From: Psychrobacter sp. Ps6
Lineage (GTDB): Bacteria > Pseudomonadota > Gammaproteobacteria > Pseudomonadales > Moraxellaceae
Direction: 5' to 3'
NCBI RefSeq assembly: GCF_022129235.1
Contig: NZ_JADQAI010000008.1
Location: 93,845 to 157,844, forward strand
Length of the DNA: 64,000 nt
Shown: positions 50,301-61,968 of the stretch, one piece after another
How the letters are laid out: each line of letters opens with the position of its first letter
How positions within the stretch are numbered: position 1 is the first letter of the stretch
Program-made: the position numbers and the translations under genes
Notes under the pieces: model-generated
What the model saw: only the letters and a program-made list of their open reading frames with translations
The model's database searches: none
Told to the model about the DNA's origin: nothing

Positions 50301-51697
50301 ATGATTTATCAACAATGATTGCGGCGAATGCGGATTGGTTCTATCTGGTTGGCGCGATCCTTTTTGTCTTAACCTTACGTGGTTTATCGAGTCCAAAGAC
50401 GGCTATTCGCGGTAACCGTTTTGGTATGGTAGCGATGGCGATTGCCGTCGTGACGACGTTCTTTTTAGCAGAAGGCCCTGTCCTTTGGCTCATTATTGGC
50501 GCGATGATTTTAGGTGCGCTAGTTGGTATGTGGAAAGCGAAAACAGTCGCAATGACGCAGATGCCAGAAACGGTTGCTTTAATGCATTCATTTGTCGGTT
50601 TGGCAGCAGTTGCGATTGCCCTTGCAACGGTACTGCACACTGAACAGCAGCATGGCGCAGTGGCCCGAGTTGAGCTGTTCATTGGTTGTTTCATCGGTGC
50701 AATTACGTTCTCAGCCTCGGTCTTTGCCTTTGGTAAATTAGCAGCAAAAAGCTGGGCGAAAACATTGGTTGGCGGCTGGGTAAAACCAGTTCAAGCATTA
50801 TTATTCATTGCGATGATTGGTTTTGGTGGCGTGTACTTCGTGACGGATTCATTACCAGCGTTTTATGCGATGGCCGTGATTGCCGTTATCTTTGGTTGGA
50901 TGTGGATTGCGCCAATCGGCGGCGGTGATATGCCAGTGGTGGTATCACTATTGAACTCATTCTCAGGATGGGCTGCCGCAGGAATCGGCTTTACCCTTGG
51001 CAACTCAATGCTGATTATCGCAGGCTCGCTCGTTGGTTCATCAGGGGCGATCTTGTCTTACATCATGTGTAAAGCCATGAACCGCTCATTACTCAATGTC
51101 TTGTTCGGTGGTATGGGTACAGGTGCTGTGGCAGCAGGCGGCGATGATGGTGCACCTAAGAACTACAAAGCAGGCTCAGCAGAAGATGCAGGGTTCCTCA
51201 TGTCTAATGCTAGCAGTGTGGTCATCGTACCAGGTTATGGTATGGCGCAAGGCCGAGCACAGAATGCGGTAAAAGAGCTATACGAGCTGTTAAAAGAAGA
51301 AGGCGTTAACGTGCGTTTTGCTATTCACCCGGTTGCTGGTCGTATGCCAGGTCACATGAACGTACTCTTGGCAGAAGCTGATGTGCCTTATGATGATATT
51401 CTTGAGATGGATGAGATCAATTCAGACTTCGCGAGTACCGATGTGGTCTTGGTTATCGGTGCAAACGATGTTGTGAACCCGTCTGCAAAAGACGATCCGA
51501 CTTCGCCTATTTTCGGTATGCCTATTTTAGAAGCCAGCAAAGCCCAGACCGTTATGGTTATCAAGCGTTCAATGAGCACCGGTTACGCAGGTCTGGATAA
51601 CAGTTTATTCTATATGGACAAGACTATGATGATCTTTGGTGATGCCAAGAAAATGGTCGAAGAGATGGTGCGTAGTATCAATGGCGGTGGTCATTAA
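50297..51697 (+). CDS. pntB: NAD(P) transhydrogenase beta subunit
   Basis: PntB carries part of the membrane domain and the NADP(H)-binding domain III. The 466-residue protein has about nine membrane spans to around residue 260. Domain III contains VVIVPGYGMAQGRAQNAVKE, HPVAGRMPGHMNVLLAEADV and DVVLVIGANDVVNPSAKDDP, all conserved. It is translationally coupled to the alpha-2 gene. A modest terminator follows. Confidence 0.96.
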   Translation: MNDLSTMIAANADWFYLVGAILFVLTLRGLSSPKTAIRGNRFGMVAMAIAVVTTFFLAEGPVLWLIIGAMILGALVGMWKAKTVAMTQMPETVALMHSFVGLAAVAIALATVLHTEQQHGAVARVELFIGCFIGAITFSASVFAFGKLAAKSWAKTLVGGWVKPVQALLFIAMIGFGGVYFVTDSLPAFYAMAVIAVIFGWMWIAPIGGGDMPVVVSLLNSFSGWAAAGIGFTLGNSMLIIAGSLVGSSGAILSYIMCKAMNRSLLNVLFGGMGTGAVAAGGDDGAPKNYKAGSAEDAGFLMSNASSVVIVPGYGMAQGRAQNAVKELYELLKEEGVNVRFAIHPVAGRMPGHMNVLLAEADVPYDDILEMDEINSDFASTDVVLVIGANDVVNPSAKDDPTSPIFGMPILEASKAQTVMVIKRSMSTGYAGLDNSLFYMDKTMMIFGDAKKMVEEMVRSINGGGH

Positions 51698-51751
51698 TAA
51701 TTAAAACATGTTTTTGACTATTCGCTTTTACCTATAATTTTTTAAACAAAG

Positions 51752-51775
51752 AAAGTCACTGAGGTGGCTTTTTTT
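51752..51775 (+). terminator. pntB terminator
   Basis: AAAGTCAC pairs with GTGGCTTT (one G-U pair) around TGAG, followed by a T run. The stem is short but the form is that of an intrinsic terminator. Confidence 0.7.
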
Positions 51776-51872
51776 GCGTTAAGGTGATCAGCGTTTCGGA
51801 AACAACGATAAGACAATATCGTTTAGCCGTTCAACCTTCAGTCATAAACACAACAAAGTAAGAGCATTATTT

Positions 51873-52409
51873 ATGAATATGTTAATACGCTTTTTTATTA
51901 TGGTCAGTTTGCTTAAGCAGCAGCTCAAGCATCAATCGGTAAGCGAAACGATTAGTCTAGAGACATTGACCGCGCCGACTGTTCGCCATTATCGGGTATT
52001 GCCGCACGATATGGGGTTTCGCGATCACTTGCCCAATTATCGTTACCTCTCATTCATTGAGCTAAACGTGACACGCTGGGTGATGGCACGCTGTCATGAA
52101 AAAGGCATCAAGCCTTTGAACTGGGTTATCGCCATGCAAGAGATGGTTTATCTCAAACAAATCAAGTTTTTGGATAAAATGACGCTTAGCAGTGCGGTTG
52201 CAGGCTGGGATCACAAATACGTCTATTTTGAGCATCGATTTTTTGTCAAAAATCAGCTCATGGGCGTTGGTATGACCAAGTTTGTATTTACCGATGATAC
52301 AGGTATGCGTACGCCAGAGGTGTTGGATATGATAGGGGAGCGGTTGACAGATGTGATTAACACATGGAATAACCACCAAGTTGCTGTGAAATCGACCAAG
52401 TCAGCATAA
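51873..52409 (+). CDS. thioesterase-like (hot-dog fold) protein
   Basis: A 178-residue protein resembling the 4HBT/THEM6-type acyl-CoA thioesterase-like family. The family stretch is HYRVLPHDMGFRDHLPNYRYLSFIEL-like: MGFRDHLPNYRYLSFIEL, then MQEMVYLKQIKFLDKMTLSS and YFEHRFFVKNQLMGVGMTKF. An N-terminal hydrophobic stretch (MNMLIRFFIMVSLLKQQ) may be a membrane anchor. The start is tentative (ATG at 51873 or 51879). The substrate is unknown. It stands alone upstream of iscX. Confidence 0.78.
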   Translation: MNMLIRFFIMVSLLKQQLKHQSVSETISLETLTAPTVRHYRVLPHDMGFRDHLPNYRYLSFIELNVTRWVMARCHEKGIKPLNWVIAMQEMVYLKQIKFLDKMTLSSAVAGWDHKYVYFEHRFFVKNQLMGVGMTKFVFTDDTGMRTPEVLDMIGERLTDVINTWNNHQVAVKSTKSA

Positions 52410-52543
52410 AACATATTGAAAAATAGCACCCTATAATAACTTGGCTATAATCATTTGCTGAATTTTGGTAGGATAGAGTCCATCAAATCGTCGATACTAA
52501 GGCGATACTACTATTTCTAAAGCGACTAAAAAAAGGTACCGTT

Positions 52544-52753
52544 ATGACACCCCAAAAATTAAAATGGACAGACAGTTTAGATATCGCGATTGAGCTTTAT
52601 GAGAAATTCCCAGAAACAGATCCACAGTATATTCGCTTTACTGATTTGCATCGCTGGGTAACTGAGCTTGAAGGCTTTGATGATGATCCACAAAAATCAA
52701 ATGAAGGTATCTTAGAAGCCATTCAAATGAATTGGATCGATGAAGCCGACTAA
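52544..52753 (+). CDS. iscX: Fe-S cluster assembly protein IscX
   Basis: IscX (YfhJ) is a small acidic protein that binds IscS and modulates iron-sulfur cluster assembly. The 69-residue product matches the family throughout: [40 protein letters not shown] and [13 protein letters not shown]. It is usually the last gene of the isc operon, but here it is separate from any isc genes in the window. AAAGG lies 7 bases ahead of the ATG. Confidence 0.95.
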   Translation: MTPQKLKWTDSLDIAIELYEKFPETDPQYIRFTDLHRWVTELEGFDDDPQKSNEGILEAIQMNWIDEAD

Positions 52754-52819
52754 TCGACTCTATAACGTTGAGCAGTGTTATCCATAAAAATTCAATAAAT
52801 ACATTAAAGAGGCCGCATC

Positions 52820-53323
52820 ATGACATCAAAAATTAAAGAGCTGCCAGAAGCGATCGCTTGTCGCGGTATCAGCGTTCGTACCACCAATAACGCTGAGATT
52901 AGCCATGATACTGCGAAGCTGGGTAGATTATGGCAAAAGTTTTATCAAAATCACGCGGGTCAGCTTCCTGAAGGCGAAGATATCTATGGTATCTATCATA
53001 ACTATGAAAGCGATGATCTAGCAGGCGCGTTTGATGTTGTCGCCAGCTGGAAAACGGCTACCGAGCAAAACGCTCAATCAGACAGTGAGAGCACAGCCAG
53101 TACCAGTAATGTGGTAGAAGTCACCATTCCTGCAGGAAAATATTTGGTATTTTCTGAAGAAGGCCATATGCCAAATACCGTCATGAATGCGTGGGAGAGT
53201 GCTTGGGAGTATTTCAATACGCCAGATTGTGAGCATACCAGAACGTTTAATGTAGATTTTGAGCATTATATCGGTGGTAACTTAGAATACGGTCAAGTGG
53301 ATGTTTATATTGGGATTGAATAG
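52820..53323 (+). CDS. GyrI-like effector-binding domain protein
   Basis: A 167-residue stand-alone GyrI/AraC-type effector-binding domain. The fold is suggested by AIACRGISVRTTNNAEISHD, DIYGIYHNYESDDLAGAFDV and the C-terminal GQVDVYIGIE. A Ser/Thr-rich insert lies near residues 88-105. There is no DNA-binding domain. The role is unknown; relatives include GyrI, which protects gyrase, and small-molecule sensors. AGAGG lies 8 bases ahead of the start. A strong terminator follows. Confidence 0.78.
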   Translation: MTSKIKELPEAIACRGISVRTTNNAEISHDTAKLGRLWQKFYQNHAGQLPEGEDIYGIYHNYESDDLAGAFDVVASWKTATEQNAQSDSESTASTSNVVEVTIPAGKYLVFSEEGHMPNTVMNAWESAWEYFNTPDCEHTRTFNVDFEHYIGGNLEYGQVDVYIGIE

Positions 53324-53368
53324 AGTCGTTATATCCTTTATAAAAGCAAGCCAGTATATAAAGACGCA

Positions 53369-53407
53369 AAAGAGCGCCACATTCGCATACGATGTGGCGC
53401 TCTTTTT
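53369..53407 (+). terminator. bidirectional terminator between the GyrI-like gene and dapE
   Basis: AAAGAGCGCCACAT (53369-53382) pairs perfectly with ATGTGGCGCTCTTT (53392-53405) around a 9-base loop; five Ts follow. It ends both the + strand unit and, in reverse, dapE. Confidence 0.93.
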
Positions 53408-53424
53408 ACTTTGAATCTTAATAA

Positions 53425-54654
<1,230 letters not shown>

Positions 54655-54685
54655 TTAAAGATAAATAGATAATGAATAATAGGTG

Positions 54686-55441
54686 CTAAGCGTCTACTTC
54701 GACAAACGGAACAAGTCCATCACGGCGCATCCACGTAGCGATAGAGTAACGCTGACGATACGCAGTTTGTACTTGATGACGTAGATCGCTATCGAAAATA
54801 ATCAGTCTATTGGCAACTGGCATCACTTCATGGTGCGTGCCATGCTCATCAACGACTTCTAGCGCACCGCCGTCAGTCGCTCCCCAATCATCATTGAGAT
54901 AAAACACTGCCGAGATTACGCGTTCATCGCGCCCAGTAGGATTGTCGCTATGCCATTGGTAGCCAAAGCCAATCGGATAACACGCATAATGCGCTTCACT
55001 ATGACGAATACCAGCGAACAAACTACGATTGAATAGCGAGGCCAAAGCATTAATGCTTTGCAGATAATAATAGCCTGCAAAAAAGTCTTCAGTAATCCAG
55101 CGTATTCTATCACCGCGGATATTACTGATGCGAACACCAGCAGTCAGCACTGCATCACGATAGTCAATAAAACCGCTTTCTGCTTGTAGCGCGAGCAACG
55201 CTGTATCTTCAAACACATCATCAATGACGAGCCAGCCATCAGTGACAAATGCATCAAACTGTTTATCCGTCAGTCTATCTTCCCAGTCAACTGCAAAATC
55301 AGACAGTTGCAGCATCTTCTGGGTAGGCGCGTTTTGGGCGTCGTTATGACTGTTTGGAGATAGTAACGGAGGGTTGTCTTGTCCTATCGGATGATCAACC
55401 ACCAATTCTGTTTTGCTCAGGTTGCTAATAATCTTCGTCAT
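54686..55441 (-). CDS. 2OG-Fe(II) oxygenase, prolyl 4-hydroxylase-like
   Basis: A 251-residue protein with the double-stranded beta-helix core of 2-oxoglutarate/Fe(II) dioxygenases. The iron ligands are visible: the HxD in YQWHSDNPTGRDERVISAVF and the distal His in FDSDLRHQVQTAY, with the 2-oxoglutarate-binding Arg a few residues later in RQRYSIATWMRRDG. The first ~45 residues look disordered. The substrate is unknown; relatives hydroxylate proteins. It lies upstream of dapE and may share its transcript. Confidence 0.85.
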   Translation of the reverse strand: MTKIISNLSKTELVVDHPIGQDNPPLLSPNSHNDAQNAPTQKMLQLSDFAVDWEDRLTDKQFDAFVTDGWLVIDDVFEDTALLALQAESGFIDYRDAVLTAGVRISNIRGDRIRWITEDFFAGYYYLQSINALASLFNRSLFAGIRHSEAHYACYPIGFGYQWHSDNPTGRDERVISAVFYLNDDWGATDGGALEVVDEHGTHHEVMPVANRLIIFDSDLRHQVQTAYRQRYSIATWMRRDGLVPFVEVDA

Positions 55442-55582
55442 TTCATCTCATTCTTATCAATCAGTGGTCAATATACCGCCATTCAGTGCGTTTTTATTGA
55501 AAGCGCTTACTAAAACCACATTATCTTTTACTCCGCCTATGCTACCATAGATGCAATTTTTCTTATTTAAACTTTTGAGATT

Positions 55583-56470
55583 ATGAACTATAAACACGCC
55601 TACCACGCTGGTAACTTTGCTGATGTGGTTAAACACATTTTATTGGTACAACTGCTCAATCAATTGGGGCAGAAAAACAAACCGTTTTATGTGCTTGACG
55701 CTTATGGTGGCCGCGGACTGTATTCATTAAGCAGTGAAGAAGCGCGCAAGACAGGAGAGGCCAAAGGCGGTATTCAGGCTTTTTTAAAAGCAGATACCGA
55801 AAAAGCACCAGCCGCTGTCAAAGACTATATGGAAGGCATTAAACAAGCCAAATTCACTTACGACAATAAAGTCTACCCTGGTTCGCCGTGGTGGATTGCT
55901 CATCATGTCGAAAAAACCGCCGCTAAAAAACCTGATGCTGGCGTGCGTGCCGAAGCGTTTGAAGCCAAAGCGACTGAATATGATGCTTTGAACTATCAGC
56001 TATATAAGCTGCCAATTGGTATCCAGCATCGTGATGCTTTTGAAGGTATCACCGCTGTTATTCCACCAAAGGAAAAGCGCGGTTTGATTTTCCTTGATCC
56101 TCCCTTTGAGCAAGAGCATAAAGACTTTACGCGCCTGATTGATTTATTGGTCGCAGCTTATAACAAGTGGCCACAAGGTACTTATGCGCTTTGGTTCCCA
56201 ATCAAAAATATCGAAGCGGTCGAGCTGTTTTACAAAAAGCTCAAGCGTACTGAGATGCGTCGTCAGCTGGTTTGTGAGCTAAATATTTATCCTAATGATG
56301 TTGCAGTTGGTCTGAACGGTACAGGTCTACTGGTTATCAATCCGCCATGGCAGTTTGATAATCATGCACGCGAGATATTGCGTTTCTTGCAGCCAGTACT
56401 AAAAGTAGAAGATGCCCCAGACTTAACCCCTGACAGTGCGACCAATGTACGCTGGCTGGTTGGCGAGTAA
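55583..56470 (+). CDS. rlmJ: 23S rRNA (adenine(2030)-N6)-methyltransferase RlmJ
   Basis: RlmJ methylates A2030 of 23S rRNA using S-adenosylmethionine. The 295-residue protein starts MNYKHAYHAGNFADVVKHIL, the family signature, and has the N6-adenine methyltransferase motif DPPFEQEHKDF (motif IV) and the SAM-binding region YVLDAYGGRGLYSLSSEEA. It is a little longer than the E. coli enzyme (280). The gene follows closely on the divergent oxygenase gene. pssA starts 34 bases after it. Confidence 0.95.
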   Translation: MNYKHAYHAGNFADVVKHILLVQLLNQLGQKNKPFYVLDAYGGRGLYSLSSEEARKTGEAKGGIQAFLKADTEKAPAAVKDYMEGIKQAKFTYDNKVYPGSPWWIAHHVEKTAAKKPDAGVRAEAFEAKATEYDALNYQLYKLPIGIQHRDAFEGITAVIPPKEKRGLIFLDPPFEQEHKDFTRLIDLLVAAYNKWPQGTYALWFPIKNIEAVELFYKKLKRTEMRRQLVCELNIYPNDVAVGLNGTGLLVINPPWQFDNHAREILRFLQPVLKVEDAPDLTPDSATNVRWLVGE

Positions 56471-56504
56471 CTGAACAGCAATATTGGCCAATAAGGATAT
56501 CAAG

Positions 56505-57401
56505 ATGACGAATACGCAGCCACCTGAAGGCGAACCAAATAACATGCCTCCAAGAGAGGGGTCGTTGCAGGATAATGCAGCGACTCAGCCTCCATACATG
56601 GATGAGCATGAATTTAATATTCGTCTAGCGGACAACGACGATTATGATGGTTTGACTTTTGAGGTCGTTGAGGCAGAAGTCGCGGAAGGTAAGCGTGTGG
56701 TCAGTCGCGGTGTATATCTAGCACCCAATTTGATTACCACATTATCATTACTGTCAGGGTTTTACTCGATTTTAGCGAGTACGCAAGGTGAGTTTTATAA
56801 GGCGGCTTTGGCTATCTTTTTATCCGCAATTCTTGATGGGGCTGATGGACGCGTTGCGCGTATGCTGAATGCCCAAAGCCCATTTGGTGAACAATATGAT
56901 TCATTAGCAGATATGCTTGCGTTTGGCGTGGCCCCTGCTATTTTGGTTTATAGCTTTGCGCTAGAGCCGCTGGGCCGTATTGGTATTGGTTGTGCGTTCG
57001 TTTTTACTGCCTGTGCTGCCTTTCGTCTTGCACGCTTTAATGTACAGGTGGGTATCGTCGATAAAAAATACTTCGTTGGTTTGGCAAGTCCGCTTGCAGC
57101 TATATTAGTAACAGCAGCAGTTATGGTTGCAGTTGATCACAATGAATGGATTGGGCAGTACGATACGGCGATCATGTTTTTGTTCGCAGCTTGGGTGGTT
57201 ATCTGTGGTCTGCTCATGGTTAGTAATGTTAAGTACTACAGCTTTAAAGAGTTTGACAAAAAGAAAGTACCCTTTGTGGTGCTTATCATTGGCGTACTTG
57301 TCATGAGTATTGTGCTTTATGACATACCTGTTGGCATCTTGGCGATTGGTATCATTTATGCGTTATCTGGCATTGTGACTACGATCAGAGCAAAGATGTA
57401 A
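56505..57401 (+). CDS. pssA: CDP-diacylglycerol-serine O-phosphatidyltransferase
   Basis: PssA makes phosphatidylserine from CDP-diacylglycerol and serine, on the path to phosphatidylethanolamine. The 298-residue membrane enzyme is the CDP-alcohol phosphotransferase type: the motif DGADGRVARMLNAQSPFGEQ and the following DSLAD carry the conserved Asp residues. Six to eight hydrophobic spans follow. A polar 60-residue N-terminal extension is present. The ATG at 56505 has AAGGA 8 bases ahead. It is distinct from the phospholipase-D-type E. coli PssA. Confidence 0.93.
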   Translation: MTNTQPPEGEPNNMPPREGSLQDNAATQPPYMDEHEFNIRLADNDDYDGLTFEVVEAEVAEGKRVVSRGVYLAPNLITTLSLLSGFYSILASTQGEFYKAALAIFLSAILDGADGRVARMLNAQSPFGEQYDSLADMLAFGVAPAILVYSFALEPLGRIGIGCAFVFTACAAFRLARFNVQVGIVDKKYFVGLASPLAAILVTAAVMVAVDHNEWIGQYDTAIMFLFAAWVVICGLLMVSNVKYYSFKEFDKKKVPFVVLIIGVLVMSIVLYDIPVGILAIGIIYALSGIVTTIRAKM

Positions 57402-57428
57402 GCGTCAATATGAAAGTTACTGAGATAA

Positions 57429-57465
57429 GAAAAGGGACTTGCCAATAGGTAAGTCCCTTTTTTTA
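57429..57465 (+). terminator. pssA terminator
   Basis: AAAGGGACTTGCC (57431-57443) pairs with GGTAAGTCCCTTT (57448-57460), one G-U pair, around a 4-base loop with Ts following. A clear intrinsic terminator. Confidence 0.92.
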
Positions 57466-58214
57466 TACTTTATTTGCTATAAAAATACGGTGCTATTAAA
57501 GAATATTCTACTATCAGATACGTTTTATCCTTGCATAACAGCCATTCATTATGTTTCTGAATGGAATGTATATCCAAACGAATATTTATGCATATGAAAG
57601 CTAATAAGCGCAAATTGATAAAACTTTCAAGCTTGATTTATAGATTTTGGATAGTAAAAACATGTTGTTTTATTTCTACTTTGTTGCAGATAAGATTTTC
57701 TAAAAAAAGAAGCGTATAGTGCCTGTGAACTAAAAAGGGCTGCATTTGATGGTTTTATACCTTATAGACAGCATGGAATAACGCTGTGGTAGCCAGATAA
57801 GATTTAGCCTCAAAATAAGCTGATCTTAAATATTGACACCCCTTTTAGTAAAGCGATTTCCCAATCTTATCAGTCTTCTAGACCAATATAAACAGTATAT
57901 TATTGCTACTGTTTCGTCATTCTGTGCGGCTGATTTGATTGGGCAGATAGCGTTAAGACCTACTCTATTGATGATGGTCGCAATCTAGTGACCGAATGCA
58001 TGCTTTGTCGCTCAAAATTGTCAGCACTGTTACCCACCAAATTTTGATTGGTAACAGTGCTGACATCATGCTAGCCAACGCGACTGAGGGTATAAATAAG
58101 GTCAAAATTTAGCGTCATCTCTTGACTGTCCATGGTAAGCATGTGACAGCCATGGAGTGTTTCTAACATTTAACATGTACTAACAAAACTGACCGAATAT
58201 AAGGTTAACAAGGC
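57466..58214 (+). promoter_or_regulatory. long upstream region of the cyo operon
   Basis: About 750 bases without a gene. TTGACA lies at 57833-57838 but has no good -10. A small CCATTCA/TGAATGG pairing lies near 57542-57564. The most striking element is a 16-bp perfect inverted repeat at 58019-58065. The size of the region suggests complex oxygen- or nutrient-linked control of the oxidase, which is inference. No FNR- or ArcA-like box was recognised. Confidence 0.45.
58019..58065. repeat. 16-bp perfect inverted repeat upstream of cyoA
   Basis: TGTCAGCACTGTTACC (58019-58034) and GGTAACAGTGCTGACA (58050-58065) are perfect inverted repeats separated by 15 bases. The central bases can pair further (CCAA with TTGG). 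No T run follows, so it is not a normal terminator. It ends 149 bases before cyoA. Confidence 0.85.
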
Positions 58215-59246
58215 ATGACGTTTTTCAAATTACCGATCTGGCTAAAGGCCAACTTAGTGGTATTGATAAGCAGCTTGCTCCTGACCGCCTGTGACAAAGG
58301 TGTATTGCATCCTCAGGGTGCAGTTGGCGTGCAAAATAAAGAACTTATCATTGTTACCACTGCCTTGATGTTGATTGTGGTTATACCAGTCATCGTCATG
58401 GCGCTCTGGTTTACTTACCGTTATCGCGCGGATAGACCAGATGCTGATAAAGACTTCGACCCGCAGTGGTCACACAACACTTGGATTGAGGTTTTAATGT
58501 GGACGATTCCCATTATTATTATTGCAATCTTAGCGGTGATTACTTGGCGCAGCACTCACGCGCTTGACCCTTATAAGCCACTAGAGACTCAAAAAGACAA
58601 TCCTCCGCTTGAGATTCAAGTTGTGGCACAAAACTGGAAATGGTTATTTATCTACCCAGAACAAGATATTGCCGTCGTCAATGAACTTTATCTACCAGTA
58701 GATCGTCCAGTTAGTTTTAAAATCACTTCCGATACGGTGATGAATTCGTTCTTCATTCCTAGACTGGGTAGCCAAATTTATGCCATGTCGAGCATGGTGA
58801 CACAATTGCATCTGATCGCTAATGAGCCTGGTGTCTATAACGGACTTTCTGCCAATTATAGTGGTCCTGGCTTCTCGGATATGAAATTTTTGGCCCATGC
58901 TGTCGATAAGCAAGGTTTTGATGACTGGGTTTCTAAAATCAAAGCGGGAGACAATAAGGTTCTCGATACTGCGGTTTATGAAGAGTTGTCGAAACCTTCA
59001 GAAAACCATGCCATCGAATATTTCAAATCGGCTCAGCCTGATATGTTTGACTATATTGTAAATCAGTATGGCTCAGACACAAAGCAACAAAATCAGTTTA
59101 TAGAGTCTAATGAAGTCAATCAGCGTGATAATCCAAACGCTGTGAACAAGGGCTTAGAGTCTGATTTGAAGGATGACGGCGAAGGTAGCACTAACCCAGC
59201 AGCGCCATCAAATAAAGATGATGCGCAAGAAGCTGACGCTCAATAA
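58215..59246 (+). CDS. cyoA: cytochrome bo3 ubiquinol oxidase subunit II
   Basis: CyoA is the quinol-oxidase subunit II. The 343-residue protein has a lipoprotein signal peptide (LLLTACDKG, Cys lipidated at about residue 26), two membrane spans (about 45-67 and 90-112) and a periplasmic cupredoxin domain with [20 protein letters not shown]. The CuA ligands of cytochrome c oxidases are absent, as expected for a quinol oxidase. The C-terminal ~60 residues are a polar Asp/Asn-rich tail. First gene of cyoABCDE. Confidence 0.96.
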   Translation: MTFFKLPIWLKANLVVLISSLLLTACDKGVLHPQGAVGVQNKELIIVTTALMLIVVIPVIVMALWFTYRYRADRPDADKDFDPQWSHNTWIEVLMWTIPIIIIAILAVITWRSTHALDPYKPLETQKDNPPLEIQVVAQNWKWLFIYPEQDIAVVNELYLPVDRPVSFKITSDTVMNSFFIPRLGSQIYAMSSMVTQLHLIANEPGVYNGLSANYSGPGFSDMKFLAHAVDKQGFDDWVSKIKAGDNKVLDTAVYEELSKPSENHAIEYFKSAQPDMFDYIVNQYGSDTKQQNQFIESNEVNQRDNPNAVNKGLESDLKDDGEGSTNPAAPSNKDDAQEADAQ

Positions 59247-59260
59247 TAGGAAAGCTGATT

Positions 59261-61264
59261 ATGGAAGCAATATTCGGTAGATTGTCCCTTGAGGCAATAC
59301 CTTACCACGAGCCTATCATTATGGCGGCTGGTGGTATGATGGCCTTGGCTGGGCTAGCGGTTTTGATTTTTCTAACCAAAAAGAAGCTTTGGGGTGTTTT
59401 TTGGCGTGACTGGCTAACCTCAGTTGACCATAAAAAAATTGGTATCATGTATATCGTCGTCGCGATCGTAATGCTACTACGCGGCTTTAGTGACGCCATT
59501 ATGATGCGTACCCATCAGATGCTGGCTAACTATCCTGAGACAGGGTATTTACCGCCGCATCATTATGATCAGATTTTCACCGCCCACGGTGTGATTATGA
59601 TTTTCTTTGTCGCCATGCCTCTGGTTGTGGGACTCATGAATGCGATTATCCCGCTACAGATTGGTGCACGTGACGTGGCCTTTCCGTTCCTAAACTCACT
59701 GTCATTTTGGCTGTTCGTTACTGGTGCTTTATTGGTCAACGTCTCATTAGTCGTTGGTGACTTTGCAGCAACTGGTTGGTTGGCGTATCCACCACTGTCA
59801 GAGCTGACATACAGTCCAACGGTGGGGGTAGATTATTATATCTGGGCCTTGCAGCTGTCAGGATTGGGAACCTTGCTGACCGGTGTCAACTTCTTAGTGA
59901 CGATTTTAAAGATGCGTGCGCCTGGCATGAATCTGATGCACATGCCAATCTTTACATGGTCAGCACTTTGTACCAATATTTTGATCGTTGCAGCTTTTCC
60001 TGTATTGACGGCAACGTTGGCGATGCTGACACTAGACCGCTATCTTGGTATGCACTTCTTTACCAATGATGCAGGCGGCAACGTCATGATGTATATCAAT
60101 CTGATTTGGATTTGGGGTCACCCAGAGGTATATATCTTGGTACTACCAGCGTTCGGTATTTTCTCAGAAGTCATCTCGACGTTCTCACAGAAGAAACTGT
60201 TTGGCTACGTCAGTATGGTCTATGCCTTGATGGTTATTGCCATCTTAAGTTTCATCGTTTGGCTGCATCACTTCTTTACTATGGGTTCAGGCGCCAACGT
60301 CAATGCCTTCTTTGGTATTACCACCATGATTATTGCCATACCGACTGGGGTGAAGGTCTTTAACTGGCTCTTTACCATGTATCGAGGCAAGATCGTCTTT
60401 GGTACGCCAATTTTATGGACGCTTGGCTTTATCATTACCTTTACCATCGGTGGTATGACGGGTGTCATGCTCGCGGTTCCTGGGATTGATTATGTCTTGC
60501 ATAACAGTCTGTTCTTAATCGCGCATTTCCATAACACCATTATTGGTGGTGCTGTCTTTGGATACTTTGCGGGTATTACCTTTTGGTGGCCAAAAATGTT
60601 TGGCTATCGTTTGGATGAGAAGTGGGGCAAACGTGCTTTTTGGGGCTGGCTCATCGGCTTCTTTGTGGCCTTCATGCCGCTGTACGTTTTAGGATTTTTC
60701 GGTATGACGCGTCGTACCAACCACTATGCCAATGATGTTTGGCAGATATGGTTGATCGTTGCTGCGGTTGGTGCCTTTATTATTCTGTTCGGTATTTTCA
60801 GCCAGCTTATGATGTTCTATGTCAGTTATCGCGATCGTGAGCGTCTTGCTGATGTGAGTGGTGATCCTTGGAATGGTCGTACGTTAGAGTGGAGCACGCC
60901 ATCACCTGCACCGTTTTATAACTTTGCTCAACTGCCCGTTATTAACGATCTTGATGCCCTAGCGCATCTTAAAGACAGCGGCTGGACGTCAGATAAAGCG
61001 CCCAATTACTATAGCCCGATACACATGCCAAAAAATACAGATTCTGGTGTGATTATTGGTTTATTAACGTTCGTCTTTGGTTTTGCTTTTATCTGGCATA
61101 TCTGGTGGTTGGTAATCGCCTCTTTCTTAGTCATCATCTTCTTTGTGATTCGTGAAGCCAACAAGCGTGATATCGATTACATCGTACCCGTTGATGAGAT
61201 TGAAAAAATTGAAAATGCTTATTATAAGCGTCTTCGTACGGCTCACGCAGGAGACGGATTATGA
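59261..61264 (+). CDS. cyoB: cytochrome bo3 ubiquinol oxidase subunit I
   Basis: CyoB is the catalytic heme-copper subunit; it reduces oxygen to water and pumps protons. The 667-residue protein has about 15 spans. The His-Tyr and copper ligands lie in [15 protein letters not shown], the two His of the copper centre in WLHHFFTMG, and the heme ligands in [27 protein letters not shown] precedes the ATG. It overlaps cyoC by four bases (ATGA). Length agrees with E. coli CyoB (663). Confidence 0.98.
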   Translation: MEAIFGRLSLEAIPYHEPIIMAAGGMMALAGLAVLIFLTKKKLWGVFWRDWLTSVDHKKIGIMYIVVAIVMLLRGFSDAIMMRTHQMLANYPETGYLPPHHYDQIFTAHGVIMIFFVAMPLVVGLMNAIIPLQIGARDVAFPFLNSLSFWLFVTGALLVNVSLVVGDFAATGWLAYPPLSELTYSPTVGVDYYIWALQLSGLGTLLTGVNFLVTILKMRAPGMNLMHMPIFTWSALCTNILIVAAFPVLTATLAMLTLDRYLGMHFFTNDAGGNVMMYINLIWIWGHPEVYILVLPAFGIFSEVISTFSQKKLFGYVSMVYALMVIAILSFIVWLHHFFTMGSGANVNAFFGITTMIIAIPTGVKVFNWLFTMYRGKIVFGTPILWTLGFIITFTIGGMTGVMLAVPGIDYVLHNSLFLIAHFHNTIIGGAVFGYFAGITFWWPKMFGYRLDEKWGKRAFWGWLIGFFVAFMPLYVLGFFGMTRRTNHYANDVWQIWLIVAAVGAFIILFGIFSQLMMFYVSYRDRERLADVSGDPWNGRTLEWSTPSPAPFYNFAQLPVINDLDALAHLKDSGWTSDKAPNYYSPIHMPKNTDSGVIIGLLTFVFGFAFIWHIWWLVIASFLVIIFFVIREANKRDIDYIVPVDEIEKIENAYYKRLRTAHAGDGL

Positions 61265-61968
61265 GTAGTACCGAAACTATGCACACGCATGAAGTAAATA
61301 GTAATTTGCCAGACAACAACGGCGAGGAGCTGTTGCCATCTGATGATCATAACAAAGGCAATATAGATTACTTTAACCACAGTGACCCTCATCATCCAGA
61401 TCATTTGGATGCGCAGGGCAATAAAGTACTCGGTTTCTTTGTTTACTTAATGACGGATTTGGTTCTGTTTGCCACGTTTTTCGCTGCTTATGCGGTACTC
61501 AAGGTTGGCGTCGCAGATGGTCCAAGCCCTAAAGATATTTTCGACCTTAAGTTTGTTTTGGTTGAAACGTTCTTGCTACTGATCAGTAGTATCACCTTTG
61601 GTTTTGCCATGCTTGGTGCTTACCAAAAGAACATGTCAAAGCTTAAGCTATGGTTGGTTATTACTGCGCTATTCGGCATGGGCTTTATTGGGATGGAGAT
61701 TTATGAGTTCCATCATCTCATTGTCGAAGGCTTCGGGCCTGATCGCAGTGCCTTCTTATCGAGCTTCTTTAGTCTGGTAGGTTTGCACGGTATTCACGTC
61801 ACGGTCGGTATCTGCTGGTTACTGTTTACGTTGTTCCAGTTGAGCAAATTTGGTCTTTCTGAACGCATGATGACGCGTTTGAGATGCTTAAGTCTGTTTT
61901 GGCACTTTTTGGATATCGTGTGGATTTGCGTCTTTTCGCTAGTGTATCTGGTAGGGGTGGCATTATGA
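61261..61968 (+). CDS. cyoC: cytochrome bo3 ubiquinol oxidase subunit III
   Basis: CyoC is the non-catalytic membrane subunit III. The 235-residue product has five spans after a polar, His-rich N-terminal extension of about 50 residues. Family parts include [20 protein letters not shown] and [20 protein letters not shown]. It is about 30 residues longer than E. coli CyoC (204). It overlaps cyoB and cyoD by four bases each, so translation is coupled. Confidence 0.96.
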   Translation: MSSTETMHTHEVNSNLPDNNGEELLPSDDHNKGNIDYFNHSDPHHPDHLDAQGNKVLGFFVYLMTDLVLFATFFAAYAVLKVGVADGPSPKDIFDLKFVLVETFLLLISSITFGFAMLGAYQKNMSKLKLWLVITALFGMGFIGMEIYEFHHLIVEGFGPDRSAFLSSFFSLVGLHGIHVTVGICWLLFTLFQLSKFGLSERMMTRLRCLSLFWHFLDIVWICVFSLVYLVGVAL

